NCBI RefSeq assembly: GCF_030272615.1
Contig: NC_081408.1
Span: 309,912,450-309,976,449, forward strand
Direction: 5' to 3'
DNA length: 64,000 nt
Source of the DNA: Cryptomeria japonica
Taxonomy: Eukaryota > Streptophyta > Pinopsida > Cupressales > Cupressaceae
In this document: in pieces, positions 11,783-23,060 of the stretch
Layout: each line of letters starts with the position of its first letter
How positions within the stretch are numbered: position 1 is the stretch's first letter
Notes under the pieces: model-generated
Seen by the model: the letters and a program-made list of their open reading frames with translations, nothing else
Database searches by the model: none
What the model was told of the DNA's origin: nothing
Made by a program: the position numbers and the translations under genes

Positions 11783-13228
11783 CTAGGTAACAAGGGCAAT
11801 TCTTTTCTTCTCTTCAAACCTGGACCATAGGAAAGATTTTTGAATTTTTTCAATTGCACCAGCAAATTTCCCTAGAATTTTGAAGAAAATTAAGGCATAA
11901 ACTGGAAGACTTTGAAGAGAGAATTTTAGGAGCTGGATTTCACTAGCTTGGACAAGATAGGTTCCTTTCCACCCTATAAGCTTCCCGCTAAATCTATCAA
12001 CAAGACTATTCCAGAAAGATTCCGTAGGTTTTGTGGCTAGGGGGAGACCCAAGTAGATAGAAGGAGCTTGGAAGATTTGGCATCCCAAGATGTGAGCCAT
12101 CTTGGTCTGTCTTTCATCCAGAGTGTTGAAGAAGAAAAGAGAGCTTTTCTCCCATTTGATTGCTTGACCTGAGGCAACCCTCTAAGTGTTGAGATAGTTC
12201 TTCAAATTATTTGTTTCTTTGATCAAAGATGTACCCATCAGGATAGTATCATCAACAAATTGCTAGTGGGAGCATGCCTTAAATCCTGAGGAGGGAGAAG
12301 TTCCCACCAAAAGACCCTAAGAAATGAATTTGCTAATGTTTTTGCCCAGACATTCAACCAAAACAATGAAGAGAATAGGGGAGATGGGGTCCCCTTGTCT
12401 GATGCCTCTAGAAGATTTAACGAAAGGGGAGGGTATACCATTCACAATGACAGAGAAAGAGGGGATACAAATGAATTGACCAACTAGTGCAATAAATTTT
12501 CCACAAAAACCAAAAGCTCTCAACATCTTGTCCAAAAACCCCTAGTCCACTCAGTCAGAGGCCTTAGATAAATCCAGCTTCATCAGGAAGCCCTATTTCT
12601 TTGAGTCCACCAGCAAGAGAATAATTTCATGAATAGTGATGATGGAGTCAAGGATTTGTCTACTAGGCACAAAGCCACTTTGTTGGGGTGAGATAATGGA
12701 AGGAAGAACTACAAGCAATATGTTTATCATCACCTGCAAAATGATCTTATAGAAGGAGTTACACAAGATGATCGGTCTGAATTGATCCATTGAGTCAGCC
12801 CCAAGACATTTAAGGATTAAAACCAGAAACATAGCATTAAGTTTGTTTAAGATAATCCTTTCCCTAAAAAATTCTTGGACTCCCTTAACCAAATCCTTCC
12901 TTATAATACTCCAAAAAGTTTGAAAGAAGAACATTGGGAACCCATCGGGCCCAGGGGCTTTATTGCCTTCAAAGCAGAACACTGCCATCTTGACTTCTTC
13001 TTTAGAAGGAATGGCAACTAGGGAGTTGTTATGTTCTTCATTAATAAGGGAAGGAATGGTCTCTAGGAGAGTTCTTTGGGAAAAATCATCCAACCTGTCA
13101 TCCGCAGAAAGAAGGGAATTGAAAAATTTCCTAGCTTTGTACCAAATCTCATCATCCTTTCGAGTAACAATTTCTCCAATCCTCAATTTAGAGATATTGT
13201 TAGCAGCCTTGTGTTTCAAGGTAGTCAT
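11783..13228 (-). pseudogene. LINE reverse transcriptase remnant
   Basis: Core motifs read on the - strand: NKAPGPDGFPMFFFQ (about 12940-12965), FRPIILCNSFYKI (12745-12785), SGFVPSRQILDSI (12640-12680), SRGIRQGDPISPILF (12380-12425), the catalytic box FVDDT (12245-12259) and YLGLPLATKP (12025-12060). Target-primed reverse transcription would be its job. The frame is broken by several stops and shifts (near 12590, 12240 and 12110). Confidence 0.88.
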
Positions 13229-13288
13229 ATGGAATAATCTGGAGTTTCTATCCCCCTCTTTGAGCCATAATGACCAAGAATGTTATTT

Positions 13289-13291
13289 CCA
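13289..13291. other. left target-site duplication (CCA) of the CACTA element
   Basis: TTATTTCCA precedes the CACTA terminus, CCAAAACTC follows the other end (31523), and unit B has the unbroken TTATTTCCAAAACTC at 36164-36178. So exactly CCA was duplicated; 3 bp is the CACTA superfamily hallmark. Confidence 0.93.
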
Positions 13292-13316
13292 CACTAGTAC
13301 ATTCGGGTCAAAATTT
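13292..13316 (+). repeat. left terminal inverted repeat of the CACTA element
   Basis: It starts CACTAGTACATTCGGGTCAA and pairs with the right terminus at 31498-31522 with a few mismatches. Confidence 0.9.
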
Positions 13317-13720
13317 CAACGGCAAATCGTTGGAATTCCGACGCATTTTTGTCGCACTACCGACAAAAAAAGCTGTCAAAATTTTTTTGTCAGAAGTTCC
13401 AACTATCCTTGTGGTCATTGCAATTTTGACATCAGCCCCATCCTTTTCGATGGCCACCATTGATACTCATACCCAGAAAGAATACCGTCTCAATCTCGGG
13501 CTACTGTCAGAATTCTGACATCAAAGCGTAAAAATTTTGACAGAGGAGTGTCGTCAGATGCACAACATCCTCGTCAGAACTCTCCTAGAGGCCATCATAA
13601 TTTTAACCCTTTGGTGTTGGAATTATGACAGCCTCTAGGAGAGTTCTGACAAGGATGTTGTGCATCTGACGACACTCGTCTGTCAGAATTTTTATTCTTT
13701 GATGTCGGAATTCTGATGGT
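13317..13720 (+). repeat. left subterminal repeat region with long hairpin
   Basis: About nine copies, in both orientations, of a motif near TGTC(A/G)GAATT(C) lie here; one is the near-palindrome CGTTGGAATTCCGACG at 13328-13343. Two arms of 86 bp (13507-13592 and 13631-13716) are inverted repeats with few mismatches, and pairing continues into the 38-bp loop. CACTA elements need such subterminal repeats as binding sites for their TNPA-type protein; that is known for the family, and the binding here is inferred. Confidence 0.75.
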
Positions 13721-13769
13721 AGGCCGATTTTTTAGAAAAAAAAATTTATAGAAAAAGATTAGCATTGGT

Positions 13770-13938
13770 ATCTCTATTCTATCTCTCTTCTCTATCCCTC
13801 TCTACTATCTCTCTTCTCTCTCCCCTCTCTAGGTCTCTTTCTCCATCCCTCTCTTCTTCTCTCCCTCTCTACTTCTCTTTCTCTACCCTCTCTAGGTCAT
13901 TATCTCTTCCTATCACCCTCTCTCTCTCTCTCACCTCT
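13770..13938 (+). repeat. CT-rich polypyrimidine tract
   Basis: Imperfect (TCTC)n with TCTCTA and TCCCTC interruptions over about 170 bases. It makes a Ser/Leu-only ORF that is not a gene. Confidence 0.85.
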
Positions 13939-14149
13939 AGTCTATGCATATGTGCCTTTCAAACCCACTTGGGGGTAAAATAGCCCTAAGTTGGCCTTAT
14001 TTTGAGGAAAAATGCAAATGTTTAAAGGGTAAAATCAGAAATTTTCTACATTACCGACCCCAATCTGTGCAAACCTTCTTGTTATTTGTGCCTAAATATA
14101 TGCATGAGAGGAGTCCAAACCCACTTAGCAAGAGAAGAGCACCTTAAGT

Positions 14150-16490
14150 CAGCTAGAAGGAAGGTAAATTCATGAATTTAATAAACAATTATTGGGCTGG
14201 CCGACCTATGGAGGTGAAATGAAGGCAAAGGTAATAAGGAAGCATATAAAACAAAGATAAAATGCTTATCAAATTAAATTTGCATCCAATTAAGAGGAGA
14301 AGAATTAGGGAGCGGGTCTATGAATTAGGGTATAAAATTAGATTAAATTTATTTGTGATGCATTATTTGTTTTTCATTTCATTCACGATATGTTCTTTCT
14401 TGCTTTCAAGATGTGAGGACTTCATTACAAGGAAAAGAACACCTTACCCAGCATGTAGAGCATGCCAACATCATGCTTCAATGCAAGGATGAAGACACTT
14501 GATGAAAGGAGGCTTCAAGGCATGAAAGAGGACATTGGCATCATGGAGGGTTTTCACATCAATATCAACACCAAGATTCATGAGTTTAGGATGGCAACAT
14601 GAGGAGCTAAACCTATTCAAAGCTTTCAACAATGCAATACAAAGGAAGGAGCATCTCAAGGTGCAAGGACAATGTCAAATGATGATCAAGATATTATGAG
14701 GATTCAACAAGGAAGAAATAGAAGACTATCTTGCATTCCCTTTGAAAATCCAAGAATAGTAATTAGTAGAATAAGGAGAAATCAATAAGGATTGCTTTAA
14801 AATGAAGGGATCTACAACACAATAGGCCATATGTAAGACATCAATCACCAATGATTAAGGTATTCAAGTCAGAGTTACAAAGGTGATCAAGGTTGGATAG
14901 ATCAAAAAATAAGTGGGTTCTACGTCAAGCCTAGGCATTACAAAGTCTATATCAAACATATTCACCAAGGTGAATTACCCCACAAAGAGGTAGATTTTTG
15001 AATCTCAAAGAGGATTTCATCAAAGAAAGCCATTCAAGTCAAGTATATGCACCATGAAGTTGAAGCAAGCATCATCGATATGGAGATGCAAAAAAAGGAG
15101 GACCAAGCATCATCAAACATATACTTCATTAAGCACACAGTCACATAAAAGGATCAAGAACTATCAGGAAGATGGAAGGACACAAACATGATCAAGTAGA
15201 TAGTTTCAGAAGAATTAATCAAAAGCTAAGGACTTGATCATCTAGATGATACAATTTGGGAATATGTCCCACCACCTTCATCATGTTGAGAAAACTAGAT
15301 AACGTTGAGTATCAAGAGATATTGCTCAATCACATAAGCTTTGTGATGATCGACTTGGCAAGTTGAGTTGGCATCCAATCATCGTCAACCTAATCAAGTG
15401 AAGCCACATTGACATGTCCAAGTTCATTGTACTTGATTCATCTAATGAATGAGCTAGTGACACATTGCAATGCATCAAAGTTTGTTCAAGCATACCTAAC
15501 CTATTTCCTCATTGGTTAGAATTCAAGGTGGACATGTGTCCTATTCAATGTAATTATTTAATTGGCTAGAATGGAGTTCGTTATAACAAGCCCTAATTAG
15601 GGTTTCACTATATTATCTTGACTATTGATTTGATAGTCAATCTGGGCCATTCATTATAATGGGGGTCTATAAAAGGCCTAGCCTTTTCATTTGTAAATGT
15701 TAATAGTTTCTAGTCAACAATTAATAGTTCATAGATAGCAGTTAGATAGCAAGTATAGTAGAGTAGGAGGAAAGAAGGAATTGTTGCCAAGACTTGTTGA
15801 TTTTAATACATGATCTTCATTGAAGCATGGTGGACTTCTACATGTAATTTCTACATGTTGCATGGCTTCTTGTTACTTCTCAAGTTTAGATAAAGTTCAT
15901 ATATTGCAATGGAGAAATGTGATGATTTCTTGATGGAATTCCTATTCATACTATTTGTAATTTTCTAGTTGTAAGTTGCAATGTATGGTTAGTCTGAACT
16001 TCATTAAGCATAAGTTCAATTGTGAATGTTCACTAAATTGTGCTAGTTTTGGGTATTCGAATGAATGTTCATGATATGAAAATCCTTCGTTATTCCTTAG
16101 AAGATTGCATTAGTTTTGTGTACTTGTTTCTGCATGGCAAAGCAAAGCTTGATTATGGAATTCATCTATCAAATCATCATCCTTTATTGTCACTATTCTT
16201 AGGATTAAATTAGATCTCTAATCCCTTTATCTCTTTTGTCTTTTATTTTCCAAGCAAGTTAGTGTAGAGTCCAAGTTCCGGTAGAGTTCAAGAAAAACGT
16301 AAGCCCCCTTGCGATTCCAGCAAAATCACACCATATTCACTAAGTCTATCCCATGCAATTAAGTTGCATAGTTCATATTGTAAACCTTGGAGTTGCTTTG
16401 ATTGATCACTTTGTTTAGCATTCAAAGTTTCTTTGTTCAAGAGATGATAGAATACCTTGGTATTTTATTGTGTTCACGGTGCATAAAAAA
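14150..16490 (+). repeat. LTR-like block inside the CACTA element
   Basis: No convincing ORF. Around 15530-15720 the layout is like a plant gypsy LTR promoter: CCTAATTAGGGTTTC (15592-15606), then GGGGGTCTATAAAAGGCC with a TATA box at 15668-15674. About 600 bases later comes AAGCCCCCTTGCGATTCCAG (16301-16320), which resembles U5 of Tat/Ogre-type LTRs. I could not fix the two ends or a target duplication, so it is a probable solo LTR or LTR remnant. Confidence 0.4.
15668..15674 (+). promoter_or_regulatory. TATA box of the LTR-like block
   Basis: TATAAAA is followed by a GC-rich start and a TTTGTAAATG stretch typical of an LTR R region. Activity unknown. Confidence 0.4.
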
Positions 16491-17374
16491 ACATCAATAG
16501 GTGGTTCTAGATGAAAGATAGTTGTGGGTTTGCATGCATGTTTAGTGCATGATTCAAGGAGGTTGTTTGCAACTTTCTCATTGAGGAGATGTTGGTATGA
16601 AATCATTAGTCCCTCATCATCTCTACAATATTTTCTTGATGGATTCCTTGACTAGTGGAATTGTTTGGCAAATTGGATTTGGAGTTGATTTGGTGTCTTT
16701 GTCTTGAGATCCATATGGTATTTCTTTGTATCTCAGTTTGCAAGTTATTGATGTGATGATGAGTTTTACATGCGTCATTGTTTTAGATCTACAAGTTACG
16801 TAGTTGTATGGATTTAATCCACCCATTGGCTATAATGAGATGACTTGAATGTGGACTGTCTATATCCACAAATCTATGGTCATTTGTGCATTGGTATGTT
16901 GCACTGGGATGGGAGGAAGGAATATTAGAGTACCTAGATAGTTATATATTGCCACTCTTAGTGTGGGCCACTATTAAGGGATTCTTGAATGGTCATGGAA
17001 GGCATACAATTTAGTTTGCAGCAATGAAGTTCCCTCAGAGGGCATGATGCCAAGATTTTTTTTGGGGAGTTACCTCCCCATTTGATGGGGAAGTTGCAGC
17101 TTTTTGGACAAGACTTGGCTTTGATTGTGAAAGTTATGCTTGCATGATTATGAAAGGATATAAGTTTTACACGTAGGATCTAGATGCTTTCTTTCCTTAC
17201 CTATGCGGGGAGAGATTTACCCTCAAATCATGCCCAGCCGAGGTAAACCTCTTTGGAATAATAATAACAAGCATTTCTTTAACAAAGTAAATTATATATA
17301 AGAGCAGTATATGCATGGATTTACAAAGAGCAGTATATACATGGATTTACAAAAGTGTCATGCAGAATGTAGAT
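16491..17374. other. noncoding stretch inside the CACTA element
   Basis: No supported gene. It holds a short hairpin GGGGAG...CTCCCC plus a third GGGG copy (17064-17095) and a 24-26 bp tandem duplication (AGAGCAGTATAT unit at 17301-17324 and 17327-17352). Confidence 0.5.
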
Positions 17375-17380
17375 CTATAC

Positions 17381-17600
17381 CTTGTTACTTAAAAACATAA
17401 GTTCTTCCTCGTGTTCATTTTTCCATGATATAAATTGACCTCGGGCAACCTTTTGACTGTCAAGAAGTGATTGCCTTAGATGAAAGTAGTGATAAATGTC
17501 ACTATCAACAAAAGAACAACCAATAAATGATAAATTTGCAGTGAGATCATAGTGCCTAAATCAGTCTAAAACCTTATAAGGATCAAAACCAAGCCATATA
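17381..17600 (-). pseudogene. captured-looking host exon of unknown gene
   Basis: On the - strand, a frame of about 70 codons reads like real protein: it contains DDFDALKLFLKL, LGFDPYKVLD, then, after one stop where Trp would fit, FRHYDLTANLSFIGCSF, VDSDIYHYFHLRQSLLDSQK and ISWKNEHEEELMFLSNK. It ends exactly at an AAG/GTATAG splice-donor-like site at 17380. Codon choice and composition differ from the AT-rich surroundings. A further related segment on the same strand may lie at about 17700-17830 (DEAIHDGG...KRKSKSLWSHLDLK). I do not recognise the gene. It may be cellular sequence picked up by the transposon; that is inference. Confidence 0.45.
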
Positions 17601-18015
17601 AGCTTCAAGAACAATTTAAGAGCATCAAAGTCATCTACCAGACATTAGAAATTATCAAATCAATGACACATTCATATCAAGCATCTTTACTTTTTTGAAA
17701 AGTAGACCACATTTCAGATCTAGATGAGACCATAATGACTTTGATTTCCTCTTGCAAGATATTCCTCCATCATGTATTGCTTCATCAAAGTTCAAATTTT
17801 CTTCTTCAAGGGCTCTCAATGATTCTCTATATAGGATTCTTCATGTCTATGAGATCCACTTCATTGGGAGGCCTACTTAAACATTTCACATCTGTTTGTG
17901 GACTCTCACCTTTCAAACATTTCACACCTTATAATTGAGCTTCGCTTTGTTTTGAGAATAGTTTAATATTCTCTACTTAACAGGGCCAACCACATGAAGG
18001 TGGAAGCTCATTTGG

Positions 18016-18265
18016 CCCCTCCCCCCCCCCCACCCCCTAACATCACTCTAAATTCCCCATTAACATCTAACATTCATTCATTCATTCTTTCATCCATTAT
18101 TAAAATATAACATTCATTCATTATCACATAATGTTCATTAACACATAAAATTCATTAACTTTCATTAAAATGCAACATTCATCAATAATCATCAACACAT
18201 ATCATTCATGAACATTCATTAGCACATAATTACATTCATTACACATAAAAATCAGTCATTATCAA
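18016..18265 (+). repeat. poly-C run and ATTCATT-rich simple repeat
   Basis: A run of about 12 C (18019-18031) is followed by about 200 bases of degenerate CATTCATT/CATTAACACATAA repeats, just downstream of the stop codon of the SET/transposase gene. It may be the 3' untranslated region. Confidence 0.7.
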
Positions 18266-18542
18266 ATAAGGTAGATTACAATCATTTCTTTCTTTGTTTT
18301 TTCTTTAAAGCTATGAAAAGACTAAGTGGAACATCGGTTTCTTCATCATTTCCCCCAACTTCGGATGTTCTACCCTCTTCTCGTGCTCTTGATGTATGCC
18401 TAGTTCTATACAAAGGACGAGGATACTGAACCAAAGGGGGGTCCTCTACAATAACAAAGAATTGGGTTAAATTCAAAACATTTTTTTATTATTGTTACAA
18501 GTATTTCATTAATTTAAAGAACACAACCGTTACACTCTTTAC

Positions 18543-18778
18543 CTGATGGGGCCACATCATCTTCCACATTATTTTTTCTAGCCTCAACCTCGACATGCTG
18601 AGCACCCTCTAGATCCTCTAGAGTTGAAATACGAAATGTTACATTAATCAATACACCAATTGCAATTAAATTTGTTTAAAGGAATAATAGTGGTCCTCTT
18701 TACCTGATTGGGGAACATCATGTTCCTGATGTTGTCTACCCTGATCATGCTCCACTTGGTCACCACTGGCTACATGCT
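18543..18778 (-). repeat. tandemly duplicated 75-bp exons
   Basis: Exons 18704-18778 and 18543-18617 are both 75 bp, both start with AG-G/C-A-T, both end in CAATCAG or CCATCAG before GTAAAG, and encode related acidic peptides ending x-DVxxSG. The next exon (18282-18445) starts the same way (EDPPL). This looks like exon duplication. Confidence 0.65.
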
Positions 18779-21248
18779 CTAAAATATTAACAATAAAGGT
18801 TACATTAATTACTATACTAATTTTCAATTTAAGATGTTTAATTGTATTAATAATTACATAAAAAAAATTGAATAGCAAATGAATACCTCCACTCCTAGGA
18901 TGCACATCCGAACCTTCATGTACAGGTTCTATTCCACGATTATCATGCTGCATTCCAATGTCACGCACAGTGTTATCATTGCTTGCTTATTTAAAAAAAA
19001 TATAGTCACTTTATGCTAAAACTTAACATCAATAGATTATTGGTTAAGTATTCAATTTGAAATAATTTTCATTTAGCTTAATTACCGTTGTGACAGATGC
19101 ATTAGAATCTCGTGTTTGCCCACTCAATTCTCATAGCTGTTCAACAATGGCTATATAGCCTTGCTGGTAGCCAATTCTCTTGTCATCTTCTGTGGGCACT
19201 CTATTGAATTCAGAGCCCTACAATTTTGCTTAGTATTGTGAATTTTGCTTGTATTGTTTGATAAAAAAAAATTGTTTACAATTTATAAATATTTTGATGT
19301 GATACTTAATTGACTGATTCTTACAATTCATGCGGCAAGTTTCATATAACCACCAGAGCCGAGTTTGTGTTGCCCATGCTTTTCTTGTCGTACCTTGGTT
19401 GCCTTTGACATGTCACTCAATATATGAAAAGTTTGAAATATGTTAGATTATATAAATATAATGAATAATTAGTTCATATTCACATTCTTAATAGTATAAC
19501 ATACCTTCTTCTGGTGTCTAGTGGTGTATTTCCTTTTTTCCTTTCAATTTTCTCCTTTGCATCCAAAATCAGGTCCTTCCACTCCCTCTCTGGAATCATG
19601 GGGGGACGTTCATACTTTACATTCTTCTCTAAATGTATCCTGTATTGGTCCCTCACATACTTTAGATATTTGCCAGCTTTTTCCAGGAGCTTAGTCTTGT
19701 CGAATGTGTCATTTCCAAACAACCCTACCATACGGTTTGTGAGTTCATCTTTTAACTTTTTTTCTTGGTCATTCCACCTTTAAAGCAAAAACAAACCTGT
19801 TAGATTTAGAGAGAAATTGAAGCTACCTTTGATATAGTTCAAGAAATGGATAAAAGGAAAACTATTCTAGCAATGATATGAAATCAAAATAGTGGATAAA
19901 GGTTAGTTCACGTATGATGTTCCACCTTTTACGTATGGTGGGCCCAAATATCTGCAATGAAATGTCATTAAAATTTTTATAAAAAATATCATTTCCTACA
20001 AAAAAAACATGGGATCATTAGTCCAAAATGAGTGATCAGTAAGTAAATTACAATTAGACTATATATAATAATATTTTTAAAGTACCTAGAACCTTCTGTA
20101 TCTTCAAGGGAATCAATTATTCGTTGCTCACCACCAATGTGGCCTGCAACGTTCCTGTACTAGCAATACATGAAGATCCAGAAAATGATGGTATGTTATC
20201 AGAAGTACTCACCTCTGGCGCATCCTCATGTGCATCTCCTACCATAGTAAATGAATCCACTATGAAATGCCTCCAAGAAAGAACACTTCAAGGGTAATAA
20301 GCACATAACGAAAGAGAGAGAAAAAGAGGGATCTACCACCAGTGGGGGGTCAACATGAGCTGGTGCAACAGATGATGTCTACATGCTATGTGTTGCTGAC
20401 TGCAGTCGATAATACAATTGTGCTCGACCTCGGACCCATGTCAGCACCTGAAGAGTAATACATTGAAAATGTAAAACATTAAAAAAGCAAGTTCACAAGT
20501 CCAAAGGAGTGGTTTTAATATATAGAACATGGTCATCACCTGAACTACTCACAATACCCTGATCATCGCCACCAAGATGATGAGGCCCTATAAATTTCTG
20601 TAAAAACAACACATACATACTTTAGTTAATGACATAAAAGAGATAAAAATATAAACCATTATTAAACTTTTGTTATGATTAAAGCTTTCATTACTACTTA
20701 CTTGCAAGTTTTCCATTCTTGTCAACAATAGTTGCACCCTCTTTGTTATCTCATCAGTCTAAGGACTTATGGTTGCCAAATCAACAATCTCTTGCCTAAT
20801 TTTTCTAATATTCTTTTGTACAAATTGCATAGAGTTTGCGCTAAGTGCGATGTCATCAGCGCATAACACTGTCAAGCCCCCCACATCCCTATGGAGGTGC
20901 TGAGGTACTGCAGGTTCCTTTCCCTTATCCCGAACATCCGTCTGTGACAAGAATATAATTAACACTATCAAAATTACTTCAAAACACTCAAGAAAATATC
21001 ATAATGTAACAGTTTTCTTCTATCTAATTTGTACAATTACAATGAGGTTTACCTGCTCCGTAGAAGTGTCGGGACCTACACCCCTATCTGTGCTATGTGG
21101 TGGATCCATGTAGCCCTATGACAAAGAAAAAATATAAAAACGTTAGCGAAATGAAACCAATAGACTTAGCAAAAAAACTTAATAATACAATGGTTTATTG
21201 GATTCATTAATTGGAAGTTGGCTTAAATGGTATATATATAGTACGTAC

Positions 21249-21992
21249 CACCCCCATGATAGTAACTTTGTTTGTATCTATACGATTCAAATTGTAATCG
21301 ATTAGCAGCTCTTCCCCTGCACTTATTGATTTTATCACACATACAAACACACAATTTCCCTCATGTGCCTCAAATATGCAATTGGGTTGCTTATTAGTTG
21401 ACCCAGGTCGTGTACTATTTATAAAACTTGCAATATTCCCTGTTGCTTTTGGCCTTCCATCAATGTATACAGCCACTCGTTTACTTTGATCATTATCTTT
21501 TTGTTGTGTATAATTGGGTGACAGTGCATACCTATGCATACTTTTTTTATATTGAACAATCTACATCCAATCATTATAATTGTAACAAGGTCCAACAAAA
21601 TCCATCAATTCAGCAACTTTGTTGTAATAGACCTTTATGTTGTCCATGGAAAATAGGCCCAAACCATGTAACAACAAAGGTGCTATGCGATATATCCTCT
21701 CATTAACACAAAAATTAGTGTTTATTGGAGGAAGTTCCTTGGGTACACATTGTTTCAGTAGATGTTTGTACCTCAAGGGCACCTCAATGTCACCTTTGGT
21801 CTCATCATCATAAGAACATGACCCCCCTTGAGCAAGAAAAAATTCCATGCGTTTATTGAATTTTCTTCTAATCTTTTGACCTCTAGTTGATCTCCCTATT
21901 TGAGATCTACTACATGTCTCACTTTCCTCTTCTATTCTTGCATTTCCCTCACTCGAGGAAGACACATCTGACAAATACCTATTTGGTGATAC
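21249..21992 (-). pseudogene. SET-domain exon (histone methyltransferase-like)
   Basis: After a Ser/Glu-rich N-terminus and basic RGQKIRRKFNKR, the exon reads HGLGLFSMDNIKV (GxG-F start of SET, about 21650-21690), ...AELMDFVG, then, after one TAG at 21561, VAVYIDGRP, GNIASFINSTRPG (21417-21440), PNC, and finally FVCVIKSISAGEELLIDYN (21294-21317 holds GEELLIDY). SET proteins methylate lysines using S-adenosylmethionine. The (R/N)HS-x-x-PN substrate/cofactor box is present as NSTRPG...QPNC, with a His-to-Thr type change and a short insertion; the ELLxDY box with its Tyr is intact. No pre-SET Cys cluster is seen. The fold call is firm; activity is unknown. Confidence 0.8.
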
Positions 21993-22243
21993 CTGTGCAC
22001 CATCAAATGAGAGAGTTAGTTGGTAATGAGAGAGATATTTTTCAAATGAGGGTAATATTGATGAAGAAGTCAGCCATAAAGTTGATGTTGAGATTAAAAT
22101 TTGAGTAAGTCCAACTAGGGCCTCAAGTGTTGATAATTGTATTAGATTTGCTACTGATGTTGAGGTTTGAAAAACTGAGGAAGTTTATTTTTCTTGTAAT
22201 TTTAAAAAAATATATTATTTCTATAAGGTGTATTGACTTATAC

Positions 22244-22296
22244 CTGTCGATCCATGAGACTGTGTAGGATCCTCATCAAAGGGGTTCAGGTTCCTG
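22244..22296 (-). pseudogene. upstream small exon of the SET/transposase gene
   Basis: The - strand shows TTGGTGCAG acceptor, a 53-bp open stretch (NLNPFDEDPTQSHGS) and a GTATAAG donor. It probably splices to 21992. Short, so only moderately supported. Confidence 0.45.
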
Positions 22297-22752
22297 CACC
22301 AACAATTGAGCATCATAAGCATTACATTTGTAATTTGATAAACAATAAATACTGCAGTATCATAAGCATCATAAGCATCACATATGTATCATCATATATG
22401 TAATTGAGAATCATAAGAATCACATATGTATCATCATAAACATGTAATCCATCACATACATATCATAAATCACCATCCATCACATAGCTAATAAGTAGTC
22501 CACATTCCATAAATAAACACAAAGTTCAAAAAATGTCACATGTATCATCATAAGCATGTAATCCATCACATATGTATTTTAAATCACCATCTATCACATA
22601 TCTAGAGGTGCATCATGAATTAATTAAGTAATGGCATTAGAATTCAAAACATATGAATTATTTATGTAACCATATAAGTCAAATCAATTTCTATCAAGAT
22701 ATCAATATTAAATAGATAATATAATAATTGCATCTCATACATTTCATTCATG
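22297..22752. other. spacer between the two CACTA genes
   Basis: AT-rich, with many repeats of CATCACATATGTATCATCATAA-like units (about 22310-22610), and no ORF. It lies between the TNP2 stop and the SET gene's first recognised exon. Confidence 0.5.
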
Positions 22753-22790
22753 TCATTGGTCTTCTTCTTCATCCAACTCATCATCATGAC

Positions 22791-22893
<103 letters not shown>

Positions 22894-23060
22894 GTTGTCA
22901 TCATCGTCATCGTCATCGTCGTCGTTATCATCATTATGTTTGTCATCGTCATCGTCATCACCATCACCGACACCATCACCATCACCATCACCATCACCAT
23001 CACCATCACCATCACCATCACCATCATCATCAGCAACAGCACCATCATCATCATCAACTT
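22894..23060 (+). repeat. interrupted ATC/GTC and (CACCAT)n repeats
   Basis: CATCGT variants and about nine CACCAT hexamers (22959-23027) extend the microsatellite. On the - strand they read Gly-Asp repeats in the acidic frame. Confidence 0.9.

Larger units (their letters stand above)
10346..13291 (-). mobile_element. LINE (L1-like) unit A, 3' half, cut by the CACTA insertion
   Basis: This is the 3' half of a non-LTR retrotransposon ORF2: RT fingers and palm (12593-13228), palm/thumb (11783-12540), linker and zinc-binding zf-RVT region (10922-11725), then a LINE-type RNase H start (about 10361-10440) after a piece of foreign gypsy sequence. The 5' half continues at 31526-32409 on the other side of the CACTA element. 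From 10437 on it is nearly identical to unit B at 33361. Many stops; dead copy. Confidence 0.88.
18282..22296 (-). pseudogene. SET-domain / Ptta-En/Spm transposase fusion gene of the CACTA element
   Basis: A multi-exon gene on the - strand. Exons I can delimit by splice sites and frame: 22244-22296, 21249-21992, 21053-21115 (63 bp), 20702-20941 (240 bp), 20540-20597, 20337-20447, a block at 19503-19780, about 19325-19412, about 19087-19215, 18887-18985 (99 bp), 18704-18778 and 18543-18617 (75 bp each), and 18282-18445 with an intact TGA. The large exon encodes a SET domain. The 19.1-19.8 kb exons encode an En/Spm-type module: GLFGNDTFDKTKLLEKAGKY, PPMIPEREWKDLI, then KVRQEKHGQHKLGSGGYMKL. In-frame TAG stops at 21561, near 20760 and near 20380 replace probable Gln or similar residues, so this copy is damaged. 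It lies downstream of TNP2 on the same strand, as tnpA-type genes do. Whether SET and transposase parts form one transcript is inferred from matching splice phases and spacing. Confidence 0.7.

Noticed and set aside
12963-13463. 166-codon + strand ORF
   Set aside because: It crosses the LINE/CACTA junction and is antisense to the RT domain.
13765-13983. Ser/Leu-rich ORF on the + strand
   Set aside because: It is a CT-repeat tract inside the CACTA subterminal region.
18060-18265. CRISPR-like or satellite array at the ATTCATT repeats
   Set aside because: Irregular spacing with no constant repeat/spacer structure; simple-sequence decay explains it.
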